Source: Hydrangea macrophylla (Eukaryota; Streptophyta; Magnoliopsida; Cornales; Hydrangeaceae). Taken from it: DNA of 64,000 nucleotides. The notes under the pieces were generated by a model, which was not told the DNA's origin, ran no database searches, and saw only the letters and a program-made list of their open reading frames with translations. The DNA is taken from contig CM066988.1 of assembly GCA_033977485.1 (NCBI GenBank), positions 76,109,669-76,173,668 of the forward strand, in the 5' to 3' direction. Below, in pieces: positions 10,953 to 21,372 of this stretch; the first letter of the stretch is position 1, and each line of letters starts with the position of its first letter. The position numbers and the translations under genes were made by a program.

Positions 10953-11904
10953 GATATGGACCAGGGTTACTCTGGTAATGACTAACTAGACCGACTGCAT
11001 AGCAGATGTCTGGAAGAGTACACAACATAGTGTACATCAGACTCCCTATAGTAGATGCATATGGTACATTGGACATTGCACTCTTTTCTTCTTCATTCTT
11101 CGGACAATGATCTAAGGTTAAGGTGAATCCCTTCTCTAAGGTTAAGGTGAATCCCTTCTTTATGTAAGTCTCTTGAGATAACCAAAGGAGTTTCTTGGAA
11201 CGATCTCTCACAATTTTAACACCCAACACATAGTTGGCCTCACCCATGTCCTTTATCTCAAATTGAGAGGACAACCACTCTTTAGTGTCGACAATGGAAC
11301 TCATCGCATTCCCAGCAAGAAGGATGCCGTTGACATAAAAAAAAAAGAACTACAACACTCTTCTTGGACTATTTTTTGTACACACAGTGGCCTCCTTTAT
11401 CATCTCAAGACCAAAAGAGGTGATTGAGTTATGGAACCTCAAGTACCACTGCCTTGACGATTACTTGAGACCGTAAATGGATCCTGTAAGACGGCACAAC
11501 TTGTGCTCATCCCTTTGGTTATGAAACCAATGGGTTGATCCATATAGATCTCTTCGTCTAGTTCTCTATTGAGAAATGCAATTTTGACGTCCATCTGGAA
11601 AAGTTTTAAGTCTAACTGTGCGACGATTGCAAGTATAAGGCATATAGAAGAAATCTCACCACTGGGGAGAATGTGTCTCCATGGTCAATACCCTCCCTTT
11701 GGGTATAACCTTTCGTCCCTCGGCGCACTTTATACTTGTCAATTGAACCATCTGCCTTGCGTTTGACTTTGAAACCCACTTATTTCCAATGGTCTTACGG
11801 TCAGGTAGAATACCAACCAACTCCCAGACCTTATTCTTGTCTATAGAGCTCATCTCTTCCTGCATAGCAACTCTCCACTCAAACTTGTCTGAAGAAGAAA
11901 GCAC
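10953..11904 (-). pseudogene. Copia reverse transcriptase fragments
   Basis: 11904-11656 contains EMSSIDKNKVWELVG and NKWVSK, the N-terminal RT signature. 11304-10953 contains FEIKDMGEANYVLGVKI and SQETYIKKGF, then a Ty1-type IGSLMYTMLCTLPDICYAVG. A ~21-base stretch at 11110-11155 is tandemly duplicated (GFTLTLEKGFTLTL). The YVDD region is not open, and RT stops at the gypsy LTR junction. Confidence 0.75.
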
Positions 11905-12122
11905 TTCTTTATAGGAAGTAGGCTCATCATCATCTACTGCACATATAAGAACTTCTCCCTCAATTTCAAACCGCTAACGTGGAACTCTTCCTCGTCTGCT
12001 ATGGTGTACCATATGAGAATCTTGGATGCCTAGTGGTACACTCCCACTATCTAGTATACTCCCATTAGCGTCTAGCGGTGTACTCCCACTCGACTGAAGA
12101 CTCGTACCATTTTTAGCGACTA

Positions 12123-12926
12123 CTAGATGTGGAATTTCAATCTCCCACCTTCGCTTAAAGATGGTATGGCATCTACAACATCCTCCATCTCATAGAGGTC
12201 AAGATCTCTTTTGGCATCACCTATACTGTGGAAGTCATTCTCAATAAAATCAACATTGCGGGACTCTTTTTCTATCATTCCTCCATCCTGATGTTCACCA
12301 TACATAACATAACCTTTTGAGCAATCAAAATATCTTATAAAGATATACTTTCTAGCTCTTAGGCCAAGTTTCCTATACTTATGGGTTGTATTGTGAACAT
12401 ATCCTGATAAGTTCCAAGGTCGTAAATGCTCTAAATTAGGCTTTTTCGCCTTTCTAGAACTCATAGGGGTAGAAGGAACTGACTATGAAGGCACTCTATT
12501 GAGTATGTAGGCTGTAATCAAAAGTGCATCCCCCCAGAATGATATTGGGAGGTTGGCATGCGCCATCATAGATCTAGACATATCTAGAAGTGCTCTATTC
12601 CTTCTCTCTGCAGCACCATTTTCTTACGGAGTTCCCGGAATAGTGAGTTGTCTGTGTATCCCTTTTTTCCTCACACAGTTCCTTGAACTGATCAGATAAG
12701 TACTCGCGACCTCTTTCAGTTCAAAAAGATTTTAAAGTCTTTTGTTTTGCTTCTCTACCTCTACTACAAAGCATTTGAAATAATTTAATACTTCATAGCG
12801 GTGAGACATTAGGTCGACATACCTATATCGCATGTAGTCATCGATAAAAGTAAGGAAGTAGGAAGCGCCATGACGGGCCTTCACATTCATTGGTCCACAT
12901 ATGTCATAGTGAACTAGTTCTAGCAC
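12123..12926 (-). pseudogene. Copia integrase fragments
   Basis: 12926-12732 reads ELVHYDICGPMNVKARHG and YFLTFIDDYMRYRYV, containing the first catalytic Asp region of a DDE integrase. 12464-12123 corresponds to the integrase C-terminal part (CSKGYVMY, the strand normally F.GY......Y......). Frames between them are broken. Confidence 0.7.
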
Positions 12927-13090
12927 TGAGTAGCTCTGGTAGCCTTACCAAAAGGCTTTGCGGCATGCTTTGCTAGCGAGGCAAGACTCACACGTAGGTA
13001 GGTCAACCTTAGTGAGTGGACCCAGAAGTCATTCTCTTACTAATCTGGTCATCTTATCTCCTCTTATATGTCCAAGTCTAGCATGCCATG

Positions 13091-13537
13091 TCACAGAGTC
13101 AACATTCTTATTTGAATCAGCAACCATAGAAATAGAAGAAATAGAATTAAACAAATCAAGTCTAAAGAAAGTATTTGATAAATGACCATGTCCAAAATAC
13201 TACCATCAAATAAAATATCCATCTTGCTACTACCAAAATGAAAAACATATCCTAAGTCTAAAAGTGCTAAAACTGAAAGTAGATTATATTGGATTCCAGG
13301 GACGTAGAGCACATCTTGTAGAAGTAAGGTGCATCTGGTGCGCAATTGGAGCTGGTACGAACCGACTACCAATACTTCTTCACAAGCCCCATTCCCCATG
13401 TACCCACTACTGGTACCAACTGGAACTCTTCGATAATCTACAAAACTGCTTCTGTCTCTTGTCACATGTCGGGTTGCTCCTGTTTCTGCAATCCAATCAT
13501 GGGGCGAATGAGCAATTAAGACATGTGAACTTACCAA
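13091..13537 (-). pseudogene. Copia protease with Asp-to-Glu active site
   Basis: The sequence HDWIAETGATRHVTRD corresponds to the copia aspartic protease motif W..DTGA.RH, but the catalytic aspartate is glutamate. It continues DVLYVPGIQYNLLSVLALLDLG, a conserved copia protease region. The catalytic change alone would be expected to inactivate it. Confidence 0.75.
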
Positions 13538-13555
13538 AGTATAGAGAGAGTTTGG

Positions 13556-14422
13556 TTAAAAAGTTACCTTCTTCGACTCAGTGTAGTCATGAGCGAAGTA
13601 TCCATTTTTACCACAGTTGAAGCATTTTAGCTTAGAAGGGTCTTTCTTGCCAGCACGCTTCCCTTTTCGCTTCTTAATTTTACTAGCCTTTGGAGTCAAC
13701 TTATTGGCCCCACCTTGTCTCAGCACCTTTTTACCTTTGGCTTTCCCTTCAGGCCCATTAGCCTTTCGGTCATCTCTACTAATGGAAGTCCTAGCCATAA
13801 GTGCAGTGATGCGGTTCGCCTCTTGGCGCTCTGCCTCCAACTCCACATGTCGAGAAATATCTGCAAAATTCTTGATATTCTAATTGTGGGTTAAAATCTG
13901 CTTTATGTGGACCCATGATTTAGGCAATGAACGAATCACAACTTGAATCTGTTGTTCATCTGTGAGGACATTACCAGCGGTTCGAAGGTCACCAATCATT
14001 CTAGACATCATTCTAAGATGTTAAGTCATTGAGTGCTTAAGATCCTTCCGGTACACCTCGAACTTCAACACCAGGCTCCTAAGCCTAGCTGTTGTTGTCC
14101 CTCCAAAATCAAATTTCAATTGGTCCCATAATTCTTTGGTAACTTTGTAGTGTTGATACTCTACCATGCTATCGTCGTTCATGATACTAAAAATATATGA
14201 TGCGTGCACGACTATCCCTTTTATGCCAAACATTGTTGGTTTCGAGATCTCAGCGATAGGCCCATCTTTTGGCATAACAGGTTGGACTATTGAAGTCTCA
14301 GTGTGCTGCAACAGCTCCTAATCTTTCAATAGGAAGCCCACTTTGATCTTCCATAGGTCATAGTTAAGTCCATTCAGTTTGTTATCTTTTGTAAGTTCAG
14401 CAACTAATTGATTGGTGGCCAT
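13556..14422 (-). pseudogene. Copia gag with decayed zinc knuckle
   Basis: Segments 14311-14021 (KELWDQLKFDFGGTTTARL) and 13846-13556 belong to the UBN2-type gag domain. Near the C-terminus the zinc knuckle reads CFNCGKNGYFAHDY, where the family has CX2CX4HX4C: the histidine and last cysteine are both replaced by tyrosine. A basic Lys/Arg-rich stretch precedes it. Stops occur near 14320, 14020 and 13880. Confidence 0.75.
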
Positions 14423-14424
14423 TA

Positions 14425-16524
14425 CTACATTAAAAAACATGCACAAGGTTTTTGATATTATTATATTGCACATTTCAAAATATTTGTTTTAAAATCCAAT
14501 TATAAAAACAATTCCTCTTATCACAATTTCAAGATCGAAAATTTGCTATGCTCATAGTCATCACTTTACTTTTGTAATTTAAGAAAATATTTCACATGAT
14601 TTTTCTAAACAAATATATATAGATAGTTCATTACTAATCTAACATCATCCACAGTGATTAAAATAAATAAATGTGCCATACACACATAAATGTGCATGGA
14701 CCCCACGTGGGCCCGAATTGACAACCTAGAGCTCATACTAAGGTAATTCAAGTGTATGAAATATGAACAAAGAAAATCATCCCTTTACAAATAGACTTTT
14801 CTAATACAAAAAGTAAAGAATACTCATCTTCACATTACATTTATGGCCCAAAAAAATAGGGATACTTTGTTCATAAACATATACAAGAACATCCTTAAAC
14901 ATACAACAATGACAACACAAGCTCTACAAATTGTCAATTAAATGTCCATTCATTTATTCCAGATTAATTAGTGAATTAATCGCACAACAAGCACTCATGC
15001 AGTCCAATTAAATGAATGGAATAATCCTTCGCCCCATTTAAGGAGGAGGATTAGAGGTCTCGGGGTCAACCAATCACAAACAAAAGTAATATTAATGTGA
15101 CCAACAACACAATGAGCCTCTAAATACAATTGCAATAATAAAATAAACAGCCTGGTTAGCTCCCATAAGCTAAGGAAATATTCTAAATTTTTCTTTCAAT
15201 TATTAAAGCAATTTTAAAGTTTTAAATTTATTTAAAACCAATTAAACCAATGGCTTATAAATTAACAAAAATAATTTAAAGCCACATGGAAATTTTAAAT
15301 AGCTGAAAAAATGACTTTTCATTATTAACAAAGAATTTCCAGAATTAATGGTTATAAATAAAAATTAAAACAATTTTACCAATTAAACTGTTTTTGTCAA
15401 ACAAATTAACAAAAAAAAAATGTAAATTCCCCAAAACACAAAATTTTAAGGAATCAGAATCTCCCTTGAGTTTCATATGGCCCCAAACAGTGTACAAAAC
15501 ACATAATATTAATTACAAAAATTAATAACAATATTTAGATATTTTAAGCAATTAAAATAATACCTTAATCACGATTTTAATGCTCTAAAACATCATAAAT
15601 ATGTGAGACAATTATAAAAAAATTTCTCATGTCCCCATACAGTGTATAAAACACTATATATTAATCTCAAAAATTACTATTCTATTTTGGATATTTTAAG
15701 CAATTAAAAACAAAAACAAAACACATCTTTAATGCTCTAAAAAATCTAAAACAAAGAAATAATTCACTTAAATTTTTTCTGGTCCCTCACAGTGTCCTCA
15801 ATACAGAAAAAATAAAATATAATTTTTGCTTAATTTTCCAGAATTTTAAAGCTATTAAACAGATTTAAATCAATAAAACTTATTTATTTAAATTGCAGCA
15901 ACTGTTTTAATTATTTAGTAAGTAAATAAATTTTCTAGAAAAATATTAAAAAAAATATTGAGGTCCAGAACCCAGAGGGGGACCCGCACTAGCTGGAGTG
16001 GGGCTCGCGCCACTACCTGCGCCACCAGCACGAGCGGGGATGGCCACTTGCTGGTCTTCTTCTTCCTCCAGAGGAAAAAAAACCCACAGCAATGGGGGGG
16101 GGGGGGGGGGAGGGCGGGTCTACTTCGCGGACTCGTATTCGCTTCGTTAGTTGTCCAAAGTTGACAAATTTTATATCATTGGAAAGCCCTCGTGACATAG
16201 ATTAAGATTATGCTATAAAAAGCATCATTGGACGTCTAGATTTTTCGAAAAACTGGCTTAAAGTTTTGAAAAAACTTGATTTTTAAGTTCCAAAAATAAG
16301 TTTTGCTAATTCTTGTACCACAGAGATATCTAACGTATGCTACTTCATGGGAGGACTCTTATGATGTATTAGAACAGATCGAACATAAAATATTCAAAAA
16401 AAATGTAAAAGTTTTTAGATAGACCCACTTTGAAATCAAGTTTTGATAATTTTCTAAAAACCTTCAAAATTCATCAATGGCACATCTGTTTTGGGTGCAA
16501 TACATGGGTGAATCAACGATCTAA
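14425..16524. other. AT-rich leader of minus-strand copia; includes a 17-base G run
   Basis: No coding motif is visible. The stretch is very AT-rich except 15955-16140, which is GC-rich and holds a 17-base guanine run (16094-16110). It may be partly LTR, if the true LTR is longer than the block shared with the left copy. Confidence 0.5.
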
Positions 16525-16987
16525 GGATCTCATAGGACGTACCTAGCGGAATTAACCTGACGAATCGATTTAACGGCGTTGTTACGAACCCGACAAGAAC
16601 CTCACAAATTGCTGCGATTGGACTACATCTGCGTACATTCTTAGGCTTCGAACTGGTCATGAGAATGCCTACTAGAGACACCCCCTTTGTATCCACATGC
16701 TAAGTCCCAAGCTTCTTGTGTGATTGAAGCTAGAGAGAGAAACGAACACCAAAGGAGAGAGGGAGAGAGAGAGCCGTAGAATTTTTTAGGAGAGGGAGAG
16801 ATTGTGTTATCTTATAATATCTCTTATGTATATATCATATATATGTACATATCCCCTATGGCTTAGGGTTTTACTTGGTTTCCAATACTAATCTTTATAG
16901 GATTACTTGGAGGTTAAGCAAAGCCCATTGGACCCCGGGTCCATGATTATATGTGGGTGACCCAATAGCCCACAAATAATTCTAACA
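16525..16987 (-). repeat. 5' LTR region of minus-strand copia
   Basis: This is the uninterrupted copy of the 1395-1835 block. It extends to AGCCCACAAATAATTCTAACA, so on the minus strand it begins TGTTAGAATTATTTG. TATA-like TATATATGATATATAC lies near 16830. It supplies the empty-site reference for the CACTA insertion. Confidence 0.75.
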
Positions 16988-16992
16988 GAAGA

Positions 16993-17061
16993 AATGCTAG
17001 TTGACTCATTTTCATGTGATAGATTGAAGTTCACATTTCCACCAAACTTGGAAAGTGAAAC
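16993..17061 (+). pseudogene. Acidic ORF, part 2 of 3
   Basis: Twenty-three codons reading MLVDSFSCDRLKF and PPNLESE lie between the copia insertion and the solo LTR. The frame is continuous with part 1 once the duplicated GAAGA is counted once, and with part 3 once GAAAC (17057-17061 and 19698-19702) is counted once. Confidence 0.55.
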
Positions 17062-19697
17062 TGTAGAAACCCCGAATTTAATAAAGGGTCCTTTGGTAAT
17101 TTCGAACCAATGCGGGTCTTGATTTGGGACAATGTATTTTTTAATTTGATACATGTTGGTATCACATTTGATTTTGTGGTATCACATTTGCATTTAAGTG
17201 GTACACATGTGTGTACACATTTATATATATATATATATATATTTTGTGTTTGTGTATGCGTGTGACACGTGGGACCCACACCCATCCTATCAACCAAGCT
17301 TCTTTGGGAAGCTTCCCACTTCTCTCTCGTCCCCTCCCTCGTACCCGGCCACTCTCTCCCTCTCATTTTCTTTTCCTTTTTCTTTTTCTTTTCCTTATCT
17401 TCTCTATCTCTCTTTCTCTCTCCTAGATAATTAGAAGTACTCAAAAACCTCCATTGTTACTCACATTTCAAGCTTCCATTTGGTTTAAAAATTCAATTTT
17501 GGAGCAAGACTATTTGAAGCAAAAGTGATCCTCTCAATTAAGGCTTCCTATTGGTGTTTCCATTTTCCATTTTGGTGTTCTCTAGCTCAAGTTATGGCCT
17601 AGAGGAAGAAGAAGGTTTTTCAAATTTCTTGTTCTTGGAAGCTCTATAACTTCGGTTTTATTCTTCCTACATTGGAACTATGTTTTGGGTGTTTCTTTTT
17701 GAAGAACACCAAGGTAGGATTTATTATCTTGCTATACTATGAAAACCATGTCTAGACTTAATTTGTGTTTTGATGTTAGAAATTGTGGGAGTTAGTAAAG
17801 CTAGTGATTATTCCTCCCTAAGTTGTGTTGAAATGATATATATATATATATAATTATATATGTCAAGTTGATTGATTGCTTTAGTTTGCCCTAAATGTTT
17901 AATTGCTACTTGTTTATCAATTTGGGGTTAAAAGCATGTTAGATATAAATATACATGTTGAGTTGGGAAATTAATTGCTTGAGTGCTTATGTAAATGTTG
18001 ATTTGAAGTGAAAAGTATGTTTAGTGGTTAAATACTTATGTGATTAAATTATTGGGTTAGAGTATGTTAAAAATGCTTATATGTTGATTTGAAGATTTAA
18101 ATGCTCAAATGATTATGTATCTATTTTATTTAAAGTAAAGAGTATGTTAAAGTGTTAACTTGTGTGCTCCTGGAATTCTAGAACTATGTGTTACTGTTTC
18201 TTTAAAAGTTTAGAAACTACATTGAAGTATTATGAATCAATTATTTCATTATTGTTAATAAATGCTCGTTGATATTAAATCTTGATTTAGAAATTTTAAT
18301 GACATTCGTGTGTATGGGCATTTGGCATGAGGAATCAAGGGATTTAAAGCATTGTGGCCAAATAGGCAAAACTCATAGCTCGACATGACATATGCATGAG
18401 AAATCCCCGAGGGGATAGATCCCAAAGAGGGGACAATTGTGATAAAAATCCGAATGTGGGTTAAGAGGTGAGACAGGGTGGACATATCTAAGAATGTTCC
18501 AAACACCAACTTATGGCTGACTAGCTATCGGAAGGTTGGTATGATACATTCCCAGTGGGGGTCATTCATAGTCCAGTACCGAGGCGAGTGATCATAACAT
18601 GCATGGACTATGGGCTTTCTTCACTTGCATTTGCCGCAGTGACATTCATAGCACCATATTTTATCTTTAGTTATGGAAATTGTAGTATATCTCGATAATA
18701 TTTCTTACGAGCCGTCGTTATCATAAAAATGACAAACCATTTTTCAGGGTTTATCAAGTTGGTCAAGGCCCAAGAGTTACTAGACGTCTGACGTCACACT
18801 TTGAAGATTTCTTTTGAAAAGAATAATATTTTTTGAAAATGTTTCAAACTTCTAGTTTTGTTTAAAAAGATATTGTAATGAATTTGAATCTTGTAGTTAA
18901 ATTCGTTAATACTTAACTCGGGCACATGTTTAGTCCTTTACTTAGAAAATATTAGAATTAATTTTTGACTTAATGTAATCAGACTTGTAATTGGGACCTT
19001 GAGTCGCCAATTGGTGCATGTTAACATTAAATATTTATTTGTGTTAATTTGGACACTTGTTAGTCTTTTAACTTAGATACTTTTTAAATCGTGCTCATGT
19101 TGGTTCAGATGTCCCGTTGTTCCTTTGAGTGATTCTGGTAAGTTTATGATATGGCTATACAGGTTCTACACTTAGAAAATTTACAAAACTTATAAATTTT
19201 GTAAGAATCCTGGATAGGGGACATTCGACCAGTCGAAGGGTATTGGTCGACCGGTCAAAAGACCCTTTGCTCGTGAATAGTAACTTTTTCCAAGACTTTA
19301 AAATTTTTGAAATCTAATTTGGTTTATACTTAGCTTGTGGATAGTTGACTACGAGAAAGATAAAAAATTGATTTCTTAAGGACCATTTGGTTGCAACCTC
19401 TCAAAAACTTATATTACGTGACTTTTAAAACAAACTTCTATCTATTTCCTTCTATCTATGTATCTTTTCCTCATTGGGACTCCTCATTACTATCTTTTAA
19501 AATTCTATTAAAAACCAAACAATGTTGATTGACCATATTTGGCCCATTTGGTCCTCATGGATCAATATTTGACTTTTTGACTTTTCTTTGGAATCCACGT
19601 AGAATTCATTCATAGTTCTGGTCCACGTAGGATCTCTTCTCCTCCTTGATCTCTTTCTTTGACCCTTTGACTCGTCCCTGGATTTTGGGGCGTGACT
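17062..19697 (+). mobile_element. Solo LTR (gypsy/chromovirus type), 2636 bp
   Basis: The LTR starts TGTAGAAACCCCGAATTT and ends GGATTTTGGGGCGTGACT (final A decayed to T), and is flanked by the 5-bp TSD GAAAC on both sides. It has no internal coding region or primer site, as expected after LTR-LTR recombination. It contains a (TA)n tract at 17221-17242, a pyrimidine-rich block at 17310-17425, and a TTCGACCAGTCGAA-type motif near 19220. Confidence 0.85.
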
Positions 19698-19702
19698 GAA
19701 AC

Positions 19703-19901
19703 CACTAATAATGGCATAGCGGATCCTAAAGATGTAGAAACAGTACTTGTAAAGGAAATGGTATCAATAAATTATGTGGGCGGAGATGATAGAATTTGGG
19801 TGAGCATGAATCAGTTCTTTGATTCAAAAGAGCAAGAAAAGATGAAATTTAAAAAGCGAGAAGTCCAAGGAAGACAAATGGATTTATCTTGTGAAGTATA
19901 A
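19703..19901 (+). pseudogene. Acidic ORF, part 3 of 3
   Basis: The frame TNNGIADPKDVETVL, WVSMNQFFDSKEQEKMKF and KKREVQG is the C-terminal part, ending at the stop 19899-19901. Downstream sequence to ~20290 has further short pieces but several stops. I cannot assign a family. The preserved frame across two insertions suggests it was open when they landed. Confidence 0.55.
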
Positions 19902-20289
19902 GAAGACGAAGCATACTTGCATGAGGAAGCTAATGTGAGTAATAATTTGTCAAATGTTTGGGGTATAACCTTAATTTTGGGGGCACTACATAAGCAATGG
20001 AATGAACACCAACACACATTTGAACAACAATAAAGTATAAGGCGAGTCATACTTTGTCAAATATTTGAAAGTAATGATCAATAACAAGACAACCCTTAAG
20101 AAAGGTCAAGAATAAAGATAAAGTAGTATACAATTTAAAGTTGCAAAAAGAACCTTGTGAAGCAGACAAGAAGACTAGGCAAAACAAGCTTTTGGGCTAC
20201 CGTAAAAGTCTTGATGTGTGTGGATAAATAGTTTCCATAGGAGGATACTTTGGTCAGATGTCTGTATGAGTCAAAAATGGGGACATGAT

Positions 20290-20385
20290 TGCTATACATT
20301 TATTTAGGTATGGTTCGTTAGGTTCTGTCTCACAACAGTTAGCACTGACTTCCACTGTTGTGAGACAGACCCTAACAAACCACGC
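20290..20385. repeat. Head-to-head TIR ends of two related elements
   Basis: The right TIR of the outer element ends near 20338 (...GTCTCACAACAG). After ~16 bases (TTAGCACTGACTTCCA) the left TIR of another copy begins (CTGTTGTGAGACAGACC). Together they form a ~29-base inverted repeat able to fold into a hairpin. Confidence 0.75.
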
Positions 20386-20620
20386 CTAAAATATGTATGG
20401 AAGTTATTTCGCAAAAATGACTCACAACCAACATCTCTGTAACCACAATGGAACTTTGCTTGAAACCTTAGTGCCTCTCATGACATCGACATGCTGTGCT
20501 AGCTTTTATAAGGATAATCTATACATGCATATAGACAAAAATGTGGATTTTATCCCTATAATTAGAGGAGTAATGTGGGCTGGGTTAGCCCAACCTAACC
20601 CAGCCCAGTCCATAAAAAAT
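20355..20620 (+). mobile_element. Second copy of the TIR family (left end)
   Basis: Aligns with 1-270 in direct orientation through the TGGGCTGGGTTAGCCCAACC block. No matching right TIR was found downstream, so its extent is unknown. Confidence 0.7.
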
Positions 20621-21140
20621 CTTAACACAGACCAACCCAGTCGGCATTAGGTCCAGTCCGTGAAGCCTAGCACTTAAACATGGGCCGGGCTGATCCTACA
20701 TTTAATTTTAAACAACGAACCCAGATAGGCTTGACACGCGTATGAACCCATGTTCAACCCAGCCCAAACCATGACCCAACATAAACTAAGTGTTTTTTTT
20801 AGCATAAAATGCACTATAGTGTAGGGAGGGCTTTGAAACCAACCTCTTATATAAAGTAGACTCCTTCACCCACTACTCCACCTGTCCATTTGAGAAATGC
20901 TTTCACAATAATTAATTTTATTATCTTAACCCGCCAACCCAGCCCATCTCAGCCCCACCCAGTCCAACCTAGCCCGTTAGGGCTGTGCCATGTGGGTCGG
21001 TCTGGGTCCATCCATTAGTATCCAAACTCATCCCGGCCCGCTTGGAACACAGACCCATTACAACCTAACCTGCAACTCGTCTTAACCCGTCATTTGGTGG
21101 GCTGAGCTGGCCAGCTCGGCACGCTTTACACCTCTGCCTA
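20621..21140. repeat. Degenerate hAT-like repeat rich in CAGCCC/GGGCTG
   Basis: Repeated CCAGCCCA, GGGCCGGGCTG and GTGGGTCGGTCTGGGTCC stretches, ending GCTCGGCACGCTTTACACCTCTGCC, are characteristic of non-autonomous plant hAT-like elements. No paired termini or TSD could be fixed. Confidence 0.4.
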
Positions 21141-21372
21141 TACTTCTCAATCTTAAATATGAAATAATTTAGGAAATTACTATTGATACTTCATGGAAAT
21201 GCATGGTACCACATGCTCTAAGACTAGTACTATAGGGTGCCTTGGTTCAATTTTGAAGTACCAATAACTTCTTCGATTTCGATAAACTAGTATAAAACCA
21301 ATTGTGATTCTTTAAAAAAGTTCTACCCATAACCTACATCCTAATTTTAGTGTATATGTTATAGGGAAATTG

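Larger units (their letters stand above)
10953..14422 (-). pseudogene. Copia gag-pol remnant (TNT1-94-like)
   Basis: From ATG 14422 on the minus strand one can follow gag, zinc knuckle, protease, integrase and RT in copia order, broken by many stops and frameshifts. Gag begins MATNQLVAELTKDNKLNG with LNYDLWKIKVGFLL before the first stop. RT ends at 10953 where the gypsy LTR starts; RNase H is not in the window. It is a dead element. Parts are listed separately. Confidence 0.8.
1366..16987 (-). mobile_element. Minus-strand Ty1/copia retrotransposon, itself multiply disrupted
   Basis: The element is bounded by GAAGA at 1361-1365 and 16988-16992. Read on the minus strand it begins TGTTAGAATTATTTG at 16987, as many plant copia LTRs do, and ends ...TTTACA at 1366. 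Order on that strand: 5' LTR region (16987-16525), a long AT-rich leader, gag from 14422, protease, integrase and RT down to 10953; then a gypsy element, a CACTA piece and the remaining 3' LTR (1835-1366). RNase H and the start of the 3' LTR are missing, removed with the CACTA-gypsy fusion. The inner ends of the two LTR copies do not align perfectly, so exact LTR length is uncertain. Confidence 0.7.
1..20339. mobile_element. Outer TIR DNA transposon, inflated by nested insertions
   Basis: The first ~42 bases of the window match, with about five mismatches, the reverse complement of the sequence ending near 20338, giving terminal inverted repeats that begin (A)CTGTTGTGAGACAGA; the outermost ~8 bases of the left end lie outside the window. 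After subtracting the copia insertion (1366-16992) and the solo LTR (17062-19702) the element would be only about 2.1 kb. Its interior holds an LTR-like stretch, a degenerate gag-like start and an acidic ORF. The superfamily is not settled: Mutator-like or hAT-like are both possible, because the TSD cannot be read at the cut left end. Confidence 0.6.

Noticed and set aside
13264..13883. Plus-strand ORFs of 88-118 codons
   Set aside because: They are antisense to copia gag and protease, which carry recognisable domains on the minus strand.
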